64,000 nucleotides of DNA from Stenopsyche tienmushanensis (GCA_008973525.1 WACJ01000131.1:372001-436000); one strand, 5' to 3'; numbered from the stretch's first letter, positions 1 to 13,358 are shown. Numbers and translations are program-made. The notes: generated by a model from the letters alone, not told the origin.

Positions 1-379
1 CTGCAGGAGATGACAAACTGTAGGGTCTACCTTTCCCCCATGATACATGTATCGGTTCGGTCATTCTTAGTATCTAGCCATGGAGACGAATCGCCGTTCA
101 AACAGCCTAAAACCGTTCTCCCTATTTGCCTAGGCTGTTGAAGATAGTGGTGAGCCTTTGACACAGTCTCCACCAACTACTGTAATCGGTTGTTCCACAC
201 ACCCCCTTTATGGGTACGCAGCACAGTGTGACCTGCGCACCCAACTCATGTTAGCTGGACTACCCCAGCAGCGTTTGATGAGCAAACCGACGAGGTTAAT
301 TTCGCACACCTCTACTCCACATCATTATTCCAGGGGTTCAACCGTTGCCCACGGGCGAATGGAGTCTAACACACACCCG
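1..379 (+). mobile_element. Retroelement-like dispersed repeat, copy 1
   Basis: From about position 105 this matches the repeat at 29190-29503 almost base for base with small indels. Shared landmarks are 'cctaggctgttgaagatag' and 'cacatcattattccagg'. Homology stops at 'cacccg' (about 379), which is exactly where the other copy meets its target-site duplication, so 379 is probably the true 3' end. The 5' limit is unclear and may lie outside the window. The 15-bp duplication at the other copy suggests a 5'-truncated non-LTR retroelement without a poly(A) tail, but no coding domain is visible. The open frame at 158-403 is not conserved between copies. Confidence 0.55.
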
Positions 380-2832
380 AAGAAAATGGGGCACGTCAGA
401 TAGTCTTAAGACTTTAAGAGCGCCTGATTTTCCTATAGAAATAGTCGCGGAAGCGCCCTTGGATACATTCACCTAAGTGGCCCGCTGGGTTATCGTTAAA
501 AAATAAAGCTCGTAGATCATATTTTCAAATTGCCTTAAGGACTTTATAATGTCCGCTATTAATAAAGTTGTAAAATTATTCAAGATAATATTCTCTGAAT
601 TGAGTGTGATTTTTTATACCCCTCTTTTTTTAGAGTTACATGATTTGAATCAATCCATGGCAGATTTGTATTATATCTGTAAAAAAAAAGCGAGCGTATG
701 CATAGTCATTAGTGCGTATATGGCAGCATGATTTTATAGATTCAGTTGATACGACCGACCAGAAAATCATACATTCGTTTGGCAATATATTTTATCAAAC
801 CGATTCCATCCAAAATGATACCTACACATGATTACGTATTGTAAAATATTACTTGTTCAAACAAAAGTCTCAAAATTATTAAGACAGTTTTTAAATAATG
901 TATAATTTATAAGATTTACAGTTGGAATAGTCTTGTAATAAATACTGTGTTTAAATGCGGACTGTGTCCTTTTTAATAGCAAAAAATGATAGAACATAAC
1001 CGAAATTTATTTGTGAATATTTTTTACAACCATAAATACTGTTTGCACAATCTATTCAATTCTGCGAAACGCAAGTGGTCTCGTTAAGTAAATCTAATTG
1101 TAATATTCGACATCCCAAATATTTACATATCTCTGTACATATTGTATAACGTGTTCGCCTGATTTGACAAATGAGCAAATTTGATTCGAGCTATTTTCAT
1201 ACATGTTTGCCGAAAACCCATGACACTAAAGCGGCTAAGCCGAATTAAGCAGTTCAAAGATCATCGTGCCTTTTAAATTTATCTCATCGGAGGATTCGAT
1301 AAGATTCGAATTATATAAATAATGCTTATGATGTTTGCGAAAATATTCCGGATCCGGAATTCTATGAATATTATTTAGGAAACACTTCCTTTTACATGAA
1401 GATATTTTTTCGGTGGAATAAAAATGGCATGAATAATGAAGTATATGCATTATTTTGAGTCTCCAAATATGGTCTTGAATTGTATAAACCCTCGGGAGCT
1501 ATTTCCATAAATTTCATTCGTCGATATTTGCGCAACTTAGTGGAGAAATGGCGTAACCCTTTGTTTATCCAACATAAATCTTATCCTTTGATGTTATGAG
1601 ATTTGCTGAAATATTATTGTAATATTCACGGCACGGCCTAAATGAGTTTCATTTAATATTTATATTTTGAGCCTTTGATTAAAATGTACGAAATTCATTT
1701 GATTAGTGTTTTAACACCTTTTATACGGTATTTAATTAATCGATAGCACCTTTAGAAAATGGCTTGATTAACGTTGATTAGAAACGTTCGAAATGATTTA
1801 CGACTTCTGAGATAACTATCAAAGGTTTACCCGTTTCTGTTCTATTTTGTAGACTAAATACACTATACCTCGTATTATTTATATAGTTTTTCATTCATTT
1901 AATCTACCTATATTTATATTTTGACATGAAAAATAATATCAATTGTAAAACTGTTTTATTTAATAAAAGATGTTTCCATTATACTTTCTATTTTGTTTTG
2001 GTCTAGCCAACGATCAATAAGGAGTCTTTGAAAATGTTTAAAACGTGTTAAGAGTGCAATTTATTTCAATTTCTACTTTGTGAATTTCGTGAAGGCAATA
2101 TGTTGGATGAACCGGAAAATAATCAAAATTTTAAACGAAAAACCTCAGAGATAAAGCGAATATGCCCTATAAATTTAATGATGATATGCTGACATCATTA
2201 TTAAAATCGTGGAACTGTCCAATAAGATTTTAAAAATTTGAAATAGAAAATAATACGAGCAAGCCAGATTTGAACTGTATTGTGGGTGGTTTGGTTGTTG
2301 AAATCCATATTGGCGAATGACAGTCTAAACTTTTGCAGACATGTGCACTAATGCATTTTGAGAGCGTTCCTTGTCATTTCTTCCTGTGCCCGTTCCTTCC
2401 TGTACCTGAGCCTGTAAGCATGAGTCCCTCAGAACACTAGGCGTTCTTCTTTTCATTCTCTAATCTTCAGTATACTTTCTTTCTCGTTTAAAATGTTCAC
2501 TTCAAAATGAAAGGCGGACTCCTTATATAGTGTTCAAATATCTCATTTAGATCTTGCATTTAACACATTCCCGGCCGCTATGTTTCACATAAAGAGTCTG
2601 CGCGAGTTTCGAAGAATTTGCAAAATATACGTCCTTTTTAAAAATCATATAATTATTAAACCAACAATCATATTGAAATGATTTTTTTAAACAGCTTTTG
2701 CAAGAACTTACTGTATAGATATAATATAATAATAGCTTTACAATCTGTGGTGCACATACCATTGTAACCAAATAAAAAAGTAATAAACCCAATATTATAA
2801 AAACATAAATAATACAACCAATTTTAGGTATA
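380..2832. other. A+T-rich intergenic DNA, no gene seen
   Basis: Stop codons are frequent in all frames and no splice-flanked conserved reading frame was recognised. A motif near 2563, TTAACACATTCCCG, resembles the ends of TTAA-type MITEs and recurs inverted near 4900, 5555 and 47230. Otherwise nothing was identified. Confidence 0.5.
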
Positions 2833-3587
2833 CACTTGGGTCAGTTTTATGTAGATCTTTTTATGCGATTTTGAAGTTATGCGGTTTTCAAAAATAATGG
2901 AACCTATCCCTCATTTTTCTATAGAGCACAAAGTTTTTTTTATGCGAATGCGCATTATAAAAGTCATCCACATTTAGAACATCCAAATGTAAAAATAGTG
3001 TTTTTTCCACCCAACACGACATATTTAATTCAGCCACTAGATGAGGGCATCTTTTCCACTTTTAAAAAGTTTTATATTTATAAACTAAAGAATGAGTCAT
3101 TAACTGTACCAGAAGTTTGGAAAAGTTTTCAATTTTGGACTGTATAAATAATGTTTCATGTGCGGTATCTCAGATTACTCTACACACTTTAAATTCTTGT
3201 TGGAAAGCAGTTTGGCACGAATGTGTTACAGATGGAAAAATAATAAAAACTTTGACATTGTCAGCTGATATCATTACTTTGGCAAATCAACTTAGAGAAG
3301 GCTTTGATACTTTTTATCATAATCATGCCGATGAATTGCTTTAGGATACTCCCTTGAATGATATTATTGGTTTGATGTTATATGGCAGGAAAGAAAATTA
3401 TTGGTTAATCTTCGCAAAGTTTTTTTATGCGTTTTTTGCTACATTACATCATATTGATTTGAAGTTATGCGGTTTTTAAAAATAACGGAACCTATCCCTC
3501 AGTTTTCTATATAGTCTTTTTTTATGCGGATTTTTTATATGCGACTCCTCAAAGAACTTATCTATCGCATAAAAACAGAGCCAAGTG
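2833..3587 (+). mobile_element. Tigger/pogo-like DNA transposon, internally deleted
   Basis: This 755-bp element is flanked by TA (2831-2832 and 3588-3589). Its terminal inverted repeats begin CACTTGGGTC at the left and end in the complement GCCAAGTG at the right. It retains the C-terminal part of a DDE transposase. In the frame through 2971-3146 the peptide contains PPNTTYLIQPLDEGIF, which matches the PPNTT-LIQP-D-G motif of Tigger/jerky/CENP-B-related transposases, where the Asp is catalytic. A further frame (about 3117-3344) encodes NQLREGFDTF and continues to DTPLNDIIGLMLYGRKE after a stop. The N-terminal half is missing and the frames are broken, so it is non-autonomous. Related copies lie at 5584-6437 and 32275-32658. 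Confidence 0.8.
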
Positions 3588-5583
3588 TATATATCTTTTG
3601 ACAAACTAAAAAAATATATAGCATTTAAATATCATATTTTTTGTTTATATACATTTTGATGCTTTTCAATATTGAGCGATTTGAAATGCATTTATTTTAA
3701 ATAACTCAAGTTGTTTTAAATTGTCATTTTATGTGAGTATTTCTTTTTCTTCCTCAATGCGTCGTCAATTCACATTTGGCAAAAGAATGAAAATTGTTTG
3801 TGGAACGACCTTCGCAACACAACTCATAGAGTCTCACGCGTGCGTCACAAATCCTGTAATATTCCAGAGTTAAGTCTTCCCGGGAAGAAAAATATTTTCT
3901 TTCGATCTCGCAACAGTACATTGATTCGTATAGCGTTATTTTTGAATTCGTCGTATTTCCGAACGGAGGTGAGAAGTGTTTCTCAGCGGAACGCCGAGCA
4001 TGGGCAAGACGGGGCGTCAGGGGCTGCCACCCCCTAACCTCCTGGCGAAGGACTCCCCACAGCGGTACACGAATGTGCACTTTGGGGCTGCCACAACATC
4101 TCGGGGGAGGAATACACATTAGGCGTTAGTCGCTGGGGTGCCTGCTTAATGGTGCCCCCTCGAAAGCCCCCAAATCTTCGCGCCTCCAACACGGAGTAAA
4201 TTAGTGAAATCGTCACAACTACGCGGGGGTGTGCGCCCTTGTACCTTTCCAGGTTTCACACGCCCAACTATACAGCACTATTCCATAAATCTTCCGTATC
4301 GAGTATAGACGCACTGACCGAAGAATAAAGACCAATATAACGCGATTATTTCTTACGGTTATTCTTCGGTAACCTTTCGACATGACCAAAGCGTTCGGGC
4401 ATAAATTTCTTCACCTTTTCTCCCGGTACATATATCATCTGTAACTACATCTTTCCGGCTCATGTACTTTCTCAGCATCGTTTATCTTTTTTATATCTCT
4501 TCATCTTCATCCACGTCTTATTTCATATATGAATAATAACACTGACGAATGAATGTGGGCACCGCGACACATGTACTAAGCTTTTGTATACAGCATATTC
4601 TTTTTGGACGTCCTACAAAAAATACAACCCTCCATTAGCGCAAAAGATATTAAATATATTCAACAAGTGGAAATCTATTTGATAATTAACTATTATTTCG
4701 CCCAAATATTGGTCCAAATGTATTGCTTGAAGAATTACATCGAATCATTATCACGAAATAGTTTTATCTTTGCATAAAAACCAATTAATTCTTCTTAGTA
4801 AATTTCTGACATATGATTCATTGGCTTTAAAAAAAGAATTTAACGCAATAATCGCAAATATGCTCCACATTAGATGAACGACGATGCTATGCGTAACCCG
4901 ACGGGAATGTGTTAAAGGTCATAAATTAAATAGTTTCGAGATTCTATGTATGTTTGTCTGTATTTCCACATAATAAACGCAATGTTAAATACGTTCGTCT
5001 GAACAAGAGTTCTTCAGCTGTAAAATAAATCTTAAATTCATCCGGGTCAGTGAGTCTAATATGTATTATAGATTTGATTAAGTTGAATTTTGCCATAATT
5101 AATATATTTTAAGCTTTGGAATAAAACTATTCTACATTTGAATTAATTTATACACACTATTCAGAAGCATTTCATATAAATATGAATATGAATCTACAAA
5201 AATGATAAAGTAACATTTGTAGAACCATTTTTATTGAAATCAACCGATAAGCACCGATAATGATTTAATCATTAATAATAAATACACCAAGTGCCGCTAT
5301 AATGGGGCAGTTCCTGAGGTTTCATTACGAAGGTTCGTGTTCAAATCCAGATTGTGGAAAAAATTTCATTGTGCCAACAAATTTGAGAGATCGGAAGTAT
5401 TAATATTTCTGATCGATCATCATGATTCAGATCTAGCCTGATATCCTGCTTTTGAAAATGGATCAATAAAGTTGGCCAGGGTCGTCTATGTGTAACGGAT
5501 TTTCAATTATAGTCATATATTATATTATAATAGAGCATTTTATCTAATATCGATCCCGACGGGAATGTGTTAAAATAATATTA
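3588..5583. other. Intergenic DNA with one G+C-rich patch
   Basis: The stretch 3960-4250 is markedly G+C-richer than its surroundings. It carries overlapping open frames on both strands (3798-4037 plus, 3754-4119 minus, 4034-4216 minus), none of which resembles a known protein. It may be a fragment of a repeat whose other copies are absent here. The rest is A+T-rich without recognised genes. A SINE-like copy (5283-5510) is listed separately. Confidence 0.4.
5283..5510 (+). repeat. SINE-like repeat with a tRNA-type B box
   Basis: It contains GTTCAAATCCAGATTGTGG, resembling an RNA polymerase III B box (GGTTCRANNCC). About 150 bp further is the core AGGGTCGTCTATGTGTAACGGATTT. Both features, in the same order and spacing, recur at 42040-42195. 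A clear A box was not found. A tRNA-derived SINE is the likeliest reading, but this is inference. Confidence 0.4.
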
Positions 5584-6437
5584 CACTTGAGTCTGTTTTG
5601 ATGCGATAGATACGTTCCACAGGGAGTCGCATAAAAAAAGACATGAACTCATAGAAAACTTAGGGATAAGTTAGGTTATTTTAAAAAACCGCATAACTTC
5701 AAATCAATGTGATGAAATGTAGCAAAAATCGCATAAAAAAAAACTTTGCGAAGATTAACCATTATTTTTTTTTAGAGTTCGTAATATGGAGACATGCAAA
5801 TTTTAAGCTCGTGCTGGAATTTGAAAGCAGGTTCAGATTTTGAGTCATGTAAAATAAACAGATTGACTAGATTTATGTATATTTTTTAGGGGCAGGAGTT
5901 TCTTCCACTGCAATATTATCGTCTGTTTCTTTCCTACCATACAACATCAAACCAATAATATCATTCAAGGGAGTATCCTCAAGAAATTCATCAACATCAT
6001 TTTGAGAAAAAGTATCAAAGCCTTCTCCACTAAGTTGATTTGCCAAAGTAATGATTTCAGCTGACAATGTCGAAGTTTTTATTAATTTCCCATCTGTATC
6101 ACATTCGTACCAAACTTCTTTCCAACAAGAATTTAAAGTGTGCGAAGTAATCTGAAATACTGCCTGAATTACTCATTATTTAGTTTCTAAATATAATAAT
6201 TTTTAAAAGTGGAAATGATGCCCTGATCTAGTGGCTGAAATAAATATGTCGTGTTGGGTAGAAGAAACACTATTTTTACATTTGGATGTACTAAATCTAC
6301 TTGACTTTTTTTATGCGCATTCGCATAAAAAAAGCTTTTTGCTCTATAAAAAAATGAGGGATATGTTCAATTATTTTTGAAAACCGCATAACTTCAAAAT
6401 CGCACAAAAAAGATCCGCATAAAAACAGACCCAAGTG
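5584..6437 (-). mobile_element. Tigger/pogo-like DNA transposon, second copy
   Basis: This 854-bp element is inverted relative to the copy at 2833-3587. Its ends are CACTTGAGTCTGTTTTGATG on the left and the complement CAGACCCAAGTG on the right. The left flank is TA and the right flank is mutated. On the minus strand, 5873-6067 encodes ANQLSGEGFDTFSQNDVDEF and NDIIGLMLYGRKE, collinear with the first copy. About 6250-6310 carries HPNVKIVFLLPNT, the degenerate PPNTT motif. There is no full transposase. The shared ends identify one family of deleted derivatives. Confidence 0.78.
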
Positions 6438-7989
6438 AATTTAATTATATGTGTAAAGCGATGGAAAACTTATTAAAAAAATTATTCTCGACAAAATCTC
6501 TTATGGGCGTTGTCTACCTCTGACAGTGGATATAACATCTTATGGCACAGTCTCGACACTTAAGGGAGATATTAAGACATAATGAGTTATTTCTTTTTCT
6601 AATTCAAATTTTTAGTCCAAATCAATTCTAATAAATTAATAAATGCTTCCTTCTTAATAGACGTGCATTTAAAGGTCAGTACGATCTATGATATTTTTGA
6701 TTTCTATCAATGCTATTATATCTTTAACGATCCACTTTGCGAAAATGCGTGCTTAAATTGGTTTTATTATTACAGGAAAATTTATGATTCAGACTGTAAC
6801 ATGTTGAACGTTTTACAAATATAAATTTTGTTGATGTTTGTGTATTTTATGAAGTTTCCAATTCATGGCAATATGTTATTTGTGGAAAAAAATCGCAGAA
6901 AGTATACCCTTAGTATGACATTGATCATTCCATTGGGGTTACGAATTTACAGCCAAGATTGAACTTGATAAAAACTAAAAAAGAAAGAGCCATAAACCTC
7001 ACGTTTATTCGTTTCTGAAACGAACCCGACTCCATGGATTTCTTCGTTGCAATTCAATGCAAAGCCATTAAACCCCAAAAAGGCAATTATTATTTATGTA
7101 CCCCGATATTAAAATATCATATAATTTTAAAACGTCTGCTTTCGAAATGCCCAAAAAGCAATAAAGAGTGACTTTGTGCGGGACGAACAAACTCGTACAC
7201 GTATTACAAAGCGACCATAAAATATCGAACGTATTCCGCTACAGCGTCGAACAATGGAGGCTCTGAGCATTTTTGAGAACCCGTAAAACTTTTTAAGGGT
7301 CCCATTATTTTTACAGAATTCTAGAACGCATAAAAATAACTTCCCGCCGCGCTTTTCTTCGCACGTTCATTTGGAAAATTACCGTTTCGCAGGTATTAGC
7401 GTATCCATTTGTGTCTATCTCGGCGTAATTAACACGGTTTTGCACCTTGGCGTATAGGGCAAATCTTCTCCACGGCCAAACTATAATGTGTGCTCGCAGG
7501 ATGTACGAAATTGATGTACAATCTATGTTCCTCATTAATGGACAGAATTTTGCCATCGGTTCGAAATAATGCGGAAAACGAGCAAGTTTTCGGGGGCGCG
7601 CATTCTGGAAAATGTCGTACCGCCCCATTTGTTTCCTAGTACGTATAATTTGGTAAAAAGTTACGAAAGTCAATATTTGGGCAGATTAATGTTATTACGT
7701 TTATGTGTCGCTTAAAGTAGAGGCATATTTCGTGAATAACGTCGAACTTTCGGTCCAATTTCGGCCGAAACACTATTACTACTTTTATTTAGAACGCACA
7801 TTACGCCGGCGGAAGGCCTCCATGTGAAATTTTCAATTATACACGTTTGCTCTATATTTTTCGAAACGATGTGCAATTTTCATTTTTTGGGTCAAACAAA
7901 TTGATTCGACTCAATTTGGTGATTAAATTTTTAAAGAACCCAATTAGATTGAAACGGGAACAATTAAAGCTGACGTATTGAATTCATAA
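6438..7989. other. Intergenic DNA, nothing recognised
   Basis: A+T-rich sequence without a supported gene. The minus-strand open frame at 7311-7673 (120 codons) lies in a locally less A+T-rich block. It shows no recognisable domain, signal peptide or splice context and is treated as chance. Confidence 0.4.
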
Positions 7990-8260
7990 CAATATAACCA
8001 ATTTGCCTGTAGCGTGGGTGATATAACATCCCCTTACAATAGCTCTGTTTAAATAAATTAACAGGGACATCTTCCATCTCTTTTTAAGTGCAATGTGCAT
8101 CTTCGATGACGCTGAGGGGACATTGCACTTGCAATTACCGACCGATCTCTTCTTGCGTGCACACCGTTGCCGGTTGGGTGGTAATAGGCAGAAGTCGGGA
8201 AGAAATGGCGATTGACTTTGGCTGCGGGAGGACGTCCTTCTCGCAGCCAGATCTCTCTTT
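7990..8260 (-). repeat. Truncated copy of the 35731-36102 MITE
   Basis: Read on the minus strand, this region matches 35815-36060. Shared landmarks are the 'gatctggc-gcgggaaggacgtcc' region near 8222-8255 and 'cccacgctaca' near 8010. The TTAA-flanked CAAAGGG ends of the other copy are missing here. An 11-bp perfect inverted repeat (AAGTGCAATGT at 8086-8096 with its complement at 8120-8130) lies inside and is absent from the other copy. Confidence 0.6.
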
Positions 8261-9337
8261 CTCGTGCTGAATAAAAAGAACTCTACCTCGAGAGCGCCCT
8301 CGCTCCTACGTAACATGCTTTTTATATATTTTTTTTAATACAAACGTACTAATATAAAATGCAAATTTTTTCATGTTTAATGACAGTCATCATTTACTTC
8401 TTTTTGTGTAAAATAATTATGCTTGTCAGCTATTCCAAAGCACAAAACACTTACCAATTTAGCTCTTGGATACACAAACCAACCTCTTTGTGGATTTATG
8501 ATCTCGAAAATATCATAATTCTGCGATTATTTAGCATGGATTTGATTTAATTAATTACAAAATTTTAAATACGCCAGTCACTTCCTCAATAAAATCAAAA
8601 ATTTGAGGCATATATTGTCTAATAAAGATCGTTCGTAACTAATTATTAAATAGAAAATAATGCAAGATCCTAGTTACTAGTTATTATCCGGCATGCGTTG
8701 CAATGCTACACGAAGAAAGAAAGTTTTTATGTTTTGATTCTATTTATTGAAGTGCTTTCAAATATTTTTAATTACGCTGAAAAAAGGGTATACGATCGCA
8801 CAAATGTCCCAAAGATTATGCTTATGCCGTGCTAATGTAGTATGGTAATAAATGAGAAGGGCGTGAGCAGCCCATATACAGCTATCCATGTGAGAAGCAT
8901 GCACGCATACCCTGTGCAGTTCCTGTGCTTTGTCGGAGCTCGCACCGAAAACTGCACACATTTCAATTTATATAGCATATCAATAGGAATCATTGAGATA
9001 CAATATTACCTAATATATTTTTAAGAACATGATAGCGCCGATTATTAGAATTGTTGAATGTTGGAGTTGAATCCTGGAGTTTATTTCGTTATTCATCAAT
9101 CTCTTCTCAATGAAGATAGCTCTAAGATATTTTAATTCTTGCAATGTTTGACATTGCAAATCTTGCTAATAATTATTAATTTGTTTATTTTTAACATAAA
9201 CACGCAATTATAAACGATGTGATGAAGGCCAAACATTGAATTTAAAAGTAACTCGAATTGAATCGAAGTAACTCGAAGGTTTAGCGCTTTATTTACTTTA
9301 GCAACCACCAGACCAACATGCGCCAATCTCACAAGTG
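8261..9337. other. Intergenic DNA, nothing recognised
   Basis: A+T-rich sequence with scattered short open frames on both strands that overlap each other (for example 8758-8961 minus and 8842-9024 plus). No repeat partner or coding signature was found. Confidence 0.4.
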
Positions 9338-9412
9338 TAAATAATAAGTTGGCGAAGTTTTATTTCAATCGGATGGACGGTATGGCAGCGCATTAAATAC
9401 GAACAAACAAAT
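9338..9412 (+). repeat. Helitron-like repeat monomer
   Basis: It contains ACGGTATGGCAGCGCATTAA followed by 'atacgaacaaacaaa', the same unit found at 11224-11425 and 46352-46565 and, inverted, at the Helitron-like end at 39443. It is an isolated fragment. Confidence 0.5.
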
Positions 9413-11223
9413 ATTATTTTTTGTGTATTAGATTAGGTGGTGACTTTTGGTTAACGTTGTCTAAAATTTTAATACGTGATGTTTTTTTGCATTAGTCGAT
9501 TTAAAACGTGACAATGTGACCAAAAACTATGTTCAATTTTCGTAAATATTAATCTTTAGTATTATATGGGGTGATTAAAATCTTTATGTTATTCAGAAAA
9601 GATGTCAATACGAAATATGGCAAAAGAAATTATTGGGTCTCATTTCTTCGATGATGATGTTGAAAATGCTGTTATTGTTCGATACTTTGAGTGACTTTTT
9701 ATGACCACAATGTTACACAACTCGAGAAAACATTATAAAAAATACATTTAGATATCACATTTGGATGACTTTGCAATGATTCTAGTATGCAGTAAAACGC
9801 GTTTTTCATTTTATTTATTGCATTTTCATGTATGTCATATATGGTTTAAGAAAGGACAGAACTTATGCGACAGTCAGATACTTATAAAGGCACGTGTTCA
9901 TGTTTACATCCCTACCCACAATGATTCGAGGTAAATAGATCCTTATGTCGTCTACTAAACGAATTAACGCAGTACCCAAGGGTGGTATGCAGGTTCCTTA
10001 TAAAGCCATGCCAGTTGATAAATCACATTAACTTAAGTCTAAAACGAGCTACATTGTCGTACAGGGGTCGTAGCTGAAAATTTTAAAAGGGGCCCATCGC
10101 TTTAATACCCCAGCGGACAGCCTGCTTAGCGAAAAGGTTTCATGAAATGAGATTCCAATTGAAAATCTGGGTTACCCTTTGAAGAGGTCCACAGGCGCCC
10201 CGTAAAAGGATGGATACAGTCCTTGTACGCGTTGCCCCCAAAAACAACCCGTCTATCCATAACCCAAGATCTCGCCGAGGAAGATCCCGTCGCTTATCCT
10301 ATTTCCCTCGCTCGCCACACACCGAAAATAGTTTTCACCAGCCCGAAATCCAATAACGTTTTTTCCTCGAGGGTTTTCGGGATCATTTGTGGCTTTATTC
10401 GGGCGACCCCCCTCGCCCAGCTCAAAGGACCCGGGCGCAAATATCTCTTTGTCTTTTACACTCTTCAATTTCGCATGCAAAAATATCATACAATTTCGTA
10501 ATATTTTCGCACTATCGATACAAACACTTGGGGAATATTGTGGCCGACGGATAAGGGTATTACGTAGTCGACGGCGGACCATCGAGACGATCCTTCGGCT
10601 CACATCTGCTCCGCCCTCGTATCAAAGTTTGATAATCAAATTTGGACCAAGCACTGGAATTTATGCGGCAAAAATATTTCATATTGATATAATTAACATT
10701 GTTTCCAACATCTGAGTCCCTTCCGTCTGCGCCATGGGCGTATTACGAAGCTGCATCTTATGCAGGCGATCCTTCATTATCCTCGAGAGGATTGGATGAA
10801 CACACGAGTAGATGCTTCAATTAAGAGTGCGAGTAAAAAATAATTGTGTTTTCCTTGAAATTTTCCAGAGGATGAACTTGTCCTGGGATAAATGTCGGCT
10901 CATTGCCTCCAGTGTTATATATTTTTGTCTAAACTCTTATTCCTTATGTTCGTTGATCACACTGGCTATGGAATATATCCATTAAAATCATTAAAATACG
11001 ACCAAATATCAATATAATTATAAGTAAATAGCGAATACCCGGCATGCATTGCAATTATTTGGAAAAAAAACGCAATACGTGGTTTATTGCTTCAGGCCAC
11101 GTATAGCGCGAGTCAAAATCATATGCACACTCGCGCACAAACTTCATTTTAACAGACCAATATGCACCAACATGATTCATCCACATAATATTTTTACTAT
11201 GTCTATGTTATTTCCGCAAGTGC
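9413..11223. other. Intergenic DNA with a less A+T-rich unique block
   Basis: The block 10190-10620 is clearly less A+T-rich and has three overlapping open frames (10223-10501 plus, 10389-10715 plus, 10253-10603 minus). Overlap on both strands and absence of a known domain argue against coding. It has no repeat partner in the window, so it could be single-copy regulatory sequence. That last point is inference. Confidence 0.4.
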
Positions 11224-11425
11224 AAACAATAAGTTGATAAAGTTTTATCGCATTCGGATGTACGGTATGGCAGCGCATAAAATACGAACAAACAATTTTT
11301 TATTTTTATAAATTGAAAACTATGCCTATGTTACTTGCGCAAGTCCTTAGCAATACGTGGATGAAGTTTTATCGCAATCTGATGAACGGTATGGCAGCGC
11401 ATTACATACGAACAAACATAGATTC
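11224..11425 (+). repeat. Helitron-like dimer, copy 1
   Basis: Two units about 125 bp apart each contain a version of 'aagttttatcgcaatctgatg' followed by ACGGTATGGCAGCGCAT and 'atacgaacaaaca'. The linker between them ('ctatgcctatgttacttgcgc') is also found in the dimer at 46352-46565. The two loci are therefore copies of one dimeric element rather than independent tandem duplications. Confidence 0.6.
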
Positions 11426-13358
11426 ATTATATTTGAGTATGATAATTGAATTATCATTAGTTTATCATTATATTGAAATATGTATATCAAAAAACTAATG
11501 TTAGTCGATTCGACTTATAATGCTTTATGTTGGCTTCCAGCATCAATATTTTCGTCATAAGTAATTTGTTTGATATATAATTAATTGTGTTTTTCGTCCA
11601 TTGTTTTGCGAAAGCCTCGCACAAAATGAATATGCCAGTGTTTAATTTTGATCCGAGACTTGGCTTTATTCGAAGCCTGCCTAAGTTTCATTAACCACCT
11701 TTCCACAAACATGACGCGTATAGACCCTTAATTATACGCACCTCTCAGGCCCTGGACTTACATGCAACCGCACGCCTCTGCACAGACTTCGATGAATTAT
11801 GCGGGGATCAACATTTCAACCCCCGAATCGCGGCTCCAAGGACGCATAATACGTTCGCGCAGCCCTTAATTTAATTTAACGACGACCAAAATCGGAATGC
11901 ATTCGTATAATTATTGGGGTAAAGTTGTAAAGGGACGTTATTAATGTCAGTGACGTGGACGTCTCCGACTTCCATATCAAAAGGATCTGGCATCGCCGGG
12001 GACCTTTTTAATATAGTCGGTGCCCCGGGCGGCTACGATGCGGCCCTGCTTGGCGAAAGTTTTATTTGAAAAATTTAAAACTTTCGAAAAGAAATCTCGG
12101 AGGATGCTCAGATTCAAAATAGGACGCGACAATTACGTCGATTATCGCGGAAAAAATTATATGAATCATTCCTGCTTAATATATTTTATTTCAGTGATCA
12201 TATGTTAGGATAAGTGAATTAAAGTCCTGTTCAAATAATCCTATCCTATATTAACCACATATAGAAGACAATAGGAAAAAAAAAACACATTAGGCATCTG
12301 CTCACTAGAAAAGTTTCCTATGGAAGTCGTACATTTAATAATGGATATAACACCCTAAAAAGAAATAAAATGAGCTTTAAGACTGTAGTGATTCTTTTCG
12401 ACCTAGAACTTCAATGGATATATTATTTCACTCTTGCTATAGGATTTTTTTTTTACATTGTTAAATGATCCTGGTTTTTATGCTACAGCTTCTTCCATAT
12501 ATACTCCAGAAAGCCCTTTCCTATAAAATTAACATGATCTCAAAAATGTTTTCATTGCTTTTCAAGGAAAATTGCTCAGCATTTAAACTTTCTCTTACCG
12601 TGCTAAAAAAATACCCACGAGCTACCATGATATGTATTTGGTACACCATAAGAAATTTATTATATTTTATATCGATATTCCCATTATTAGAGTCGAGTTG
12701 TAGTAAATACATCATCGGATTTTAGTTAGAATCTCATTGATTTCGTTCGCTATAAGTAGACAGGAGCAATTAAAATACGACTGTTGGCTGCAGGTCTTTA
12801 TTATTTCTTCAAGGCCTTCCCGCGGCCAAGACGACTGGATCGGATCTTAAGACTTAACTGGCTCTGAACTTGTTTATGACCAACCTATCATAATATTTTC
12901 TAGATTATTCTTGATTAACTATCAATTCCCTTACTTATTTGTATTACTAACCTTGACCTGGCACATGTGTCGCGCTTTCATTAAGTACTAATACCAGTAT
13001 TGTTTTGAGAACAGGCTTTGTTTAATTAAGCCACGAGCATCATTTTGATCTGATCTGAGGATTTTTGTTTATAACCCTGACTGGCGCCTGTATGATGCCT
13101 CGTGTACTGTACTAGAGTGGCTTTATTATCCTAATGCCACCAATCCTTTACAAAATCTACCCATTAATTATTTGCGCTCCAAGCGATTTATAGTGAATTT
13201 GTCTAAGACTATTCTCGTTTTTCAGGTTAATAATTATTTTTAGTTAAGTTAACATTCTTCATTAATAGTTCTTTGCCCAATATGAAAAAATGAGCCCCTT
13301 ATATCCCTTAACCCCAAAGGAGTACTATTCCAGGGTCTGGGACCCCCCCTCCACTATT
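11426..13358. other. Intergenic DNA with one short hAT-repeat fragment
   Basis: No gene was recognised. The stretch 12655-12718 ('cgatattcccattattagag' and 'gtagtaaatacatcatcgg') is a short piece of the repeat at 14955-15345 and 25862-26255. The stretch 12780-13140 is less A+T-rich and could be a solo LTR or unique sequence, but no defined ends were seen. Confidence 0.4.

Noticed and set aside
158..403. Open frame of 81 codons near the window start
   Set aside because: It lies within the retroelement-like repeat. The copy at 29190-29503 does not preserve the frame because of indels.
10223..10715. Three overlapping open frames of 92-116 codons
   Set aside because: They overlap on both strands in a less A+T-rich block where stop codons are rarer. 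No domain, conserved partner or splice structure.
12780..13140. Solo LTR
   Set aside because: Composition differs from the surroundings, but no TG...CA ends with a target duplication and no second copy could be identified.
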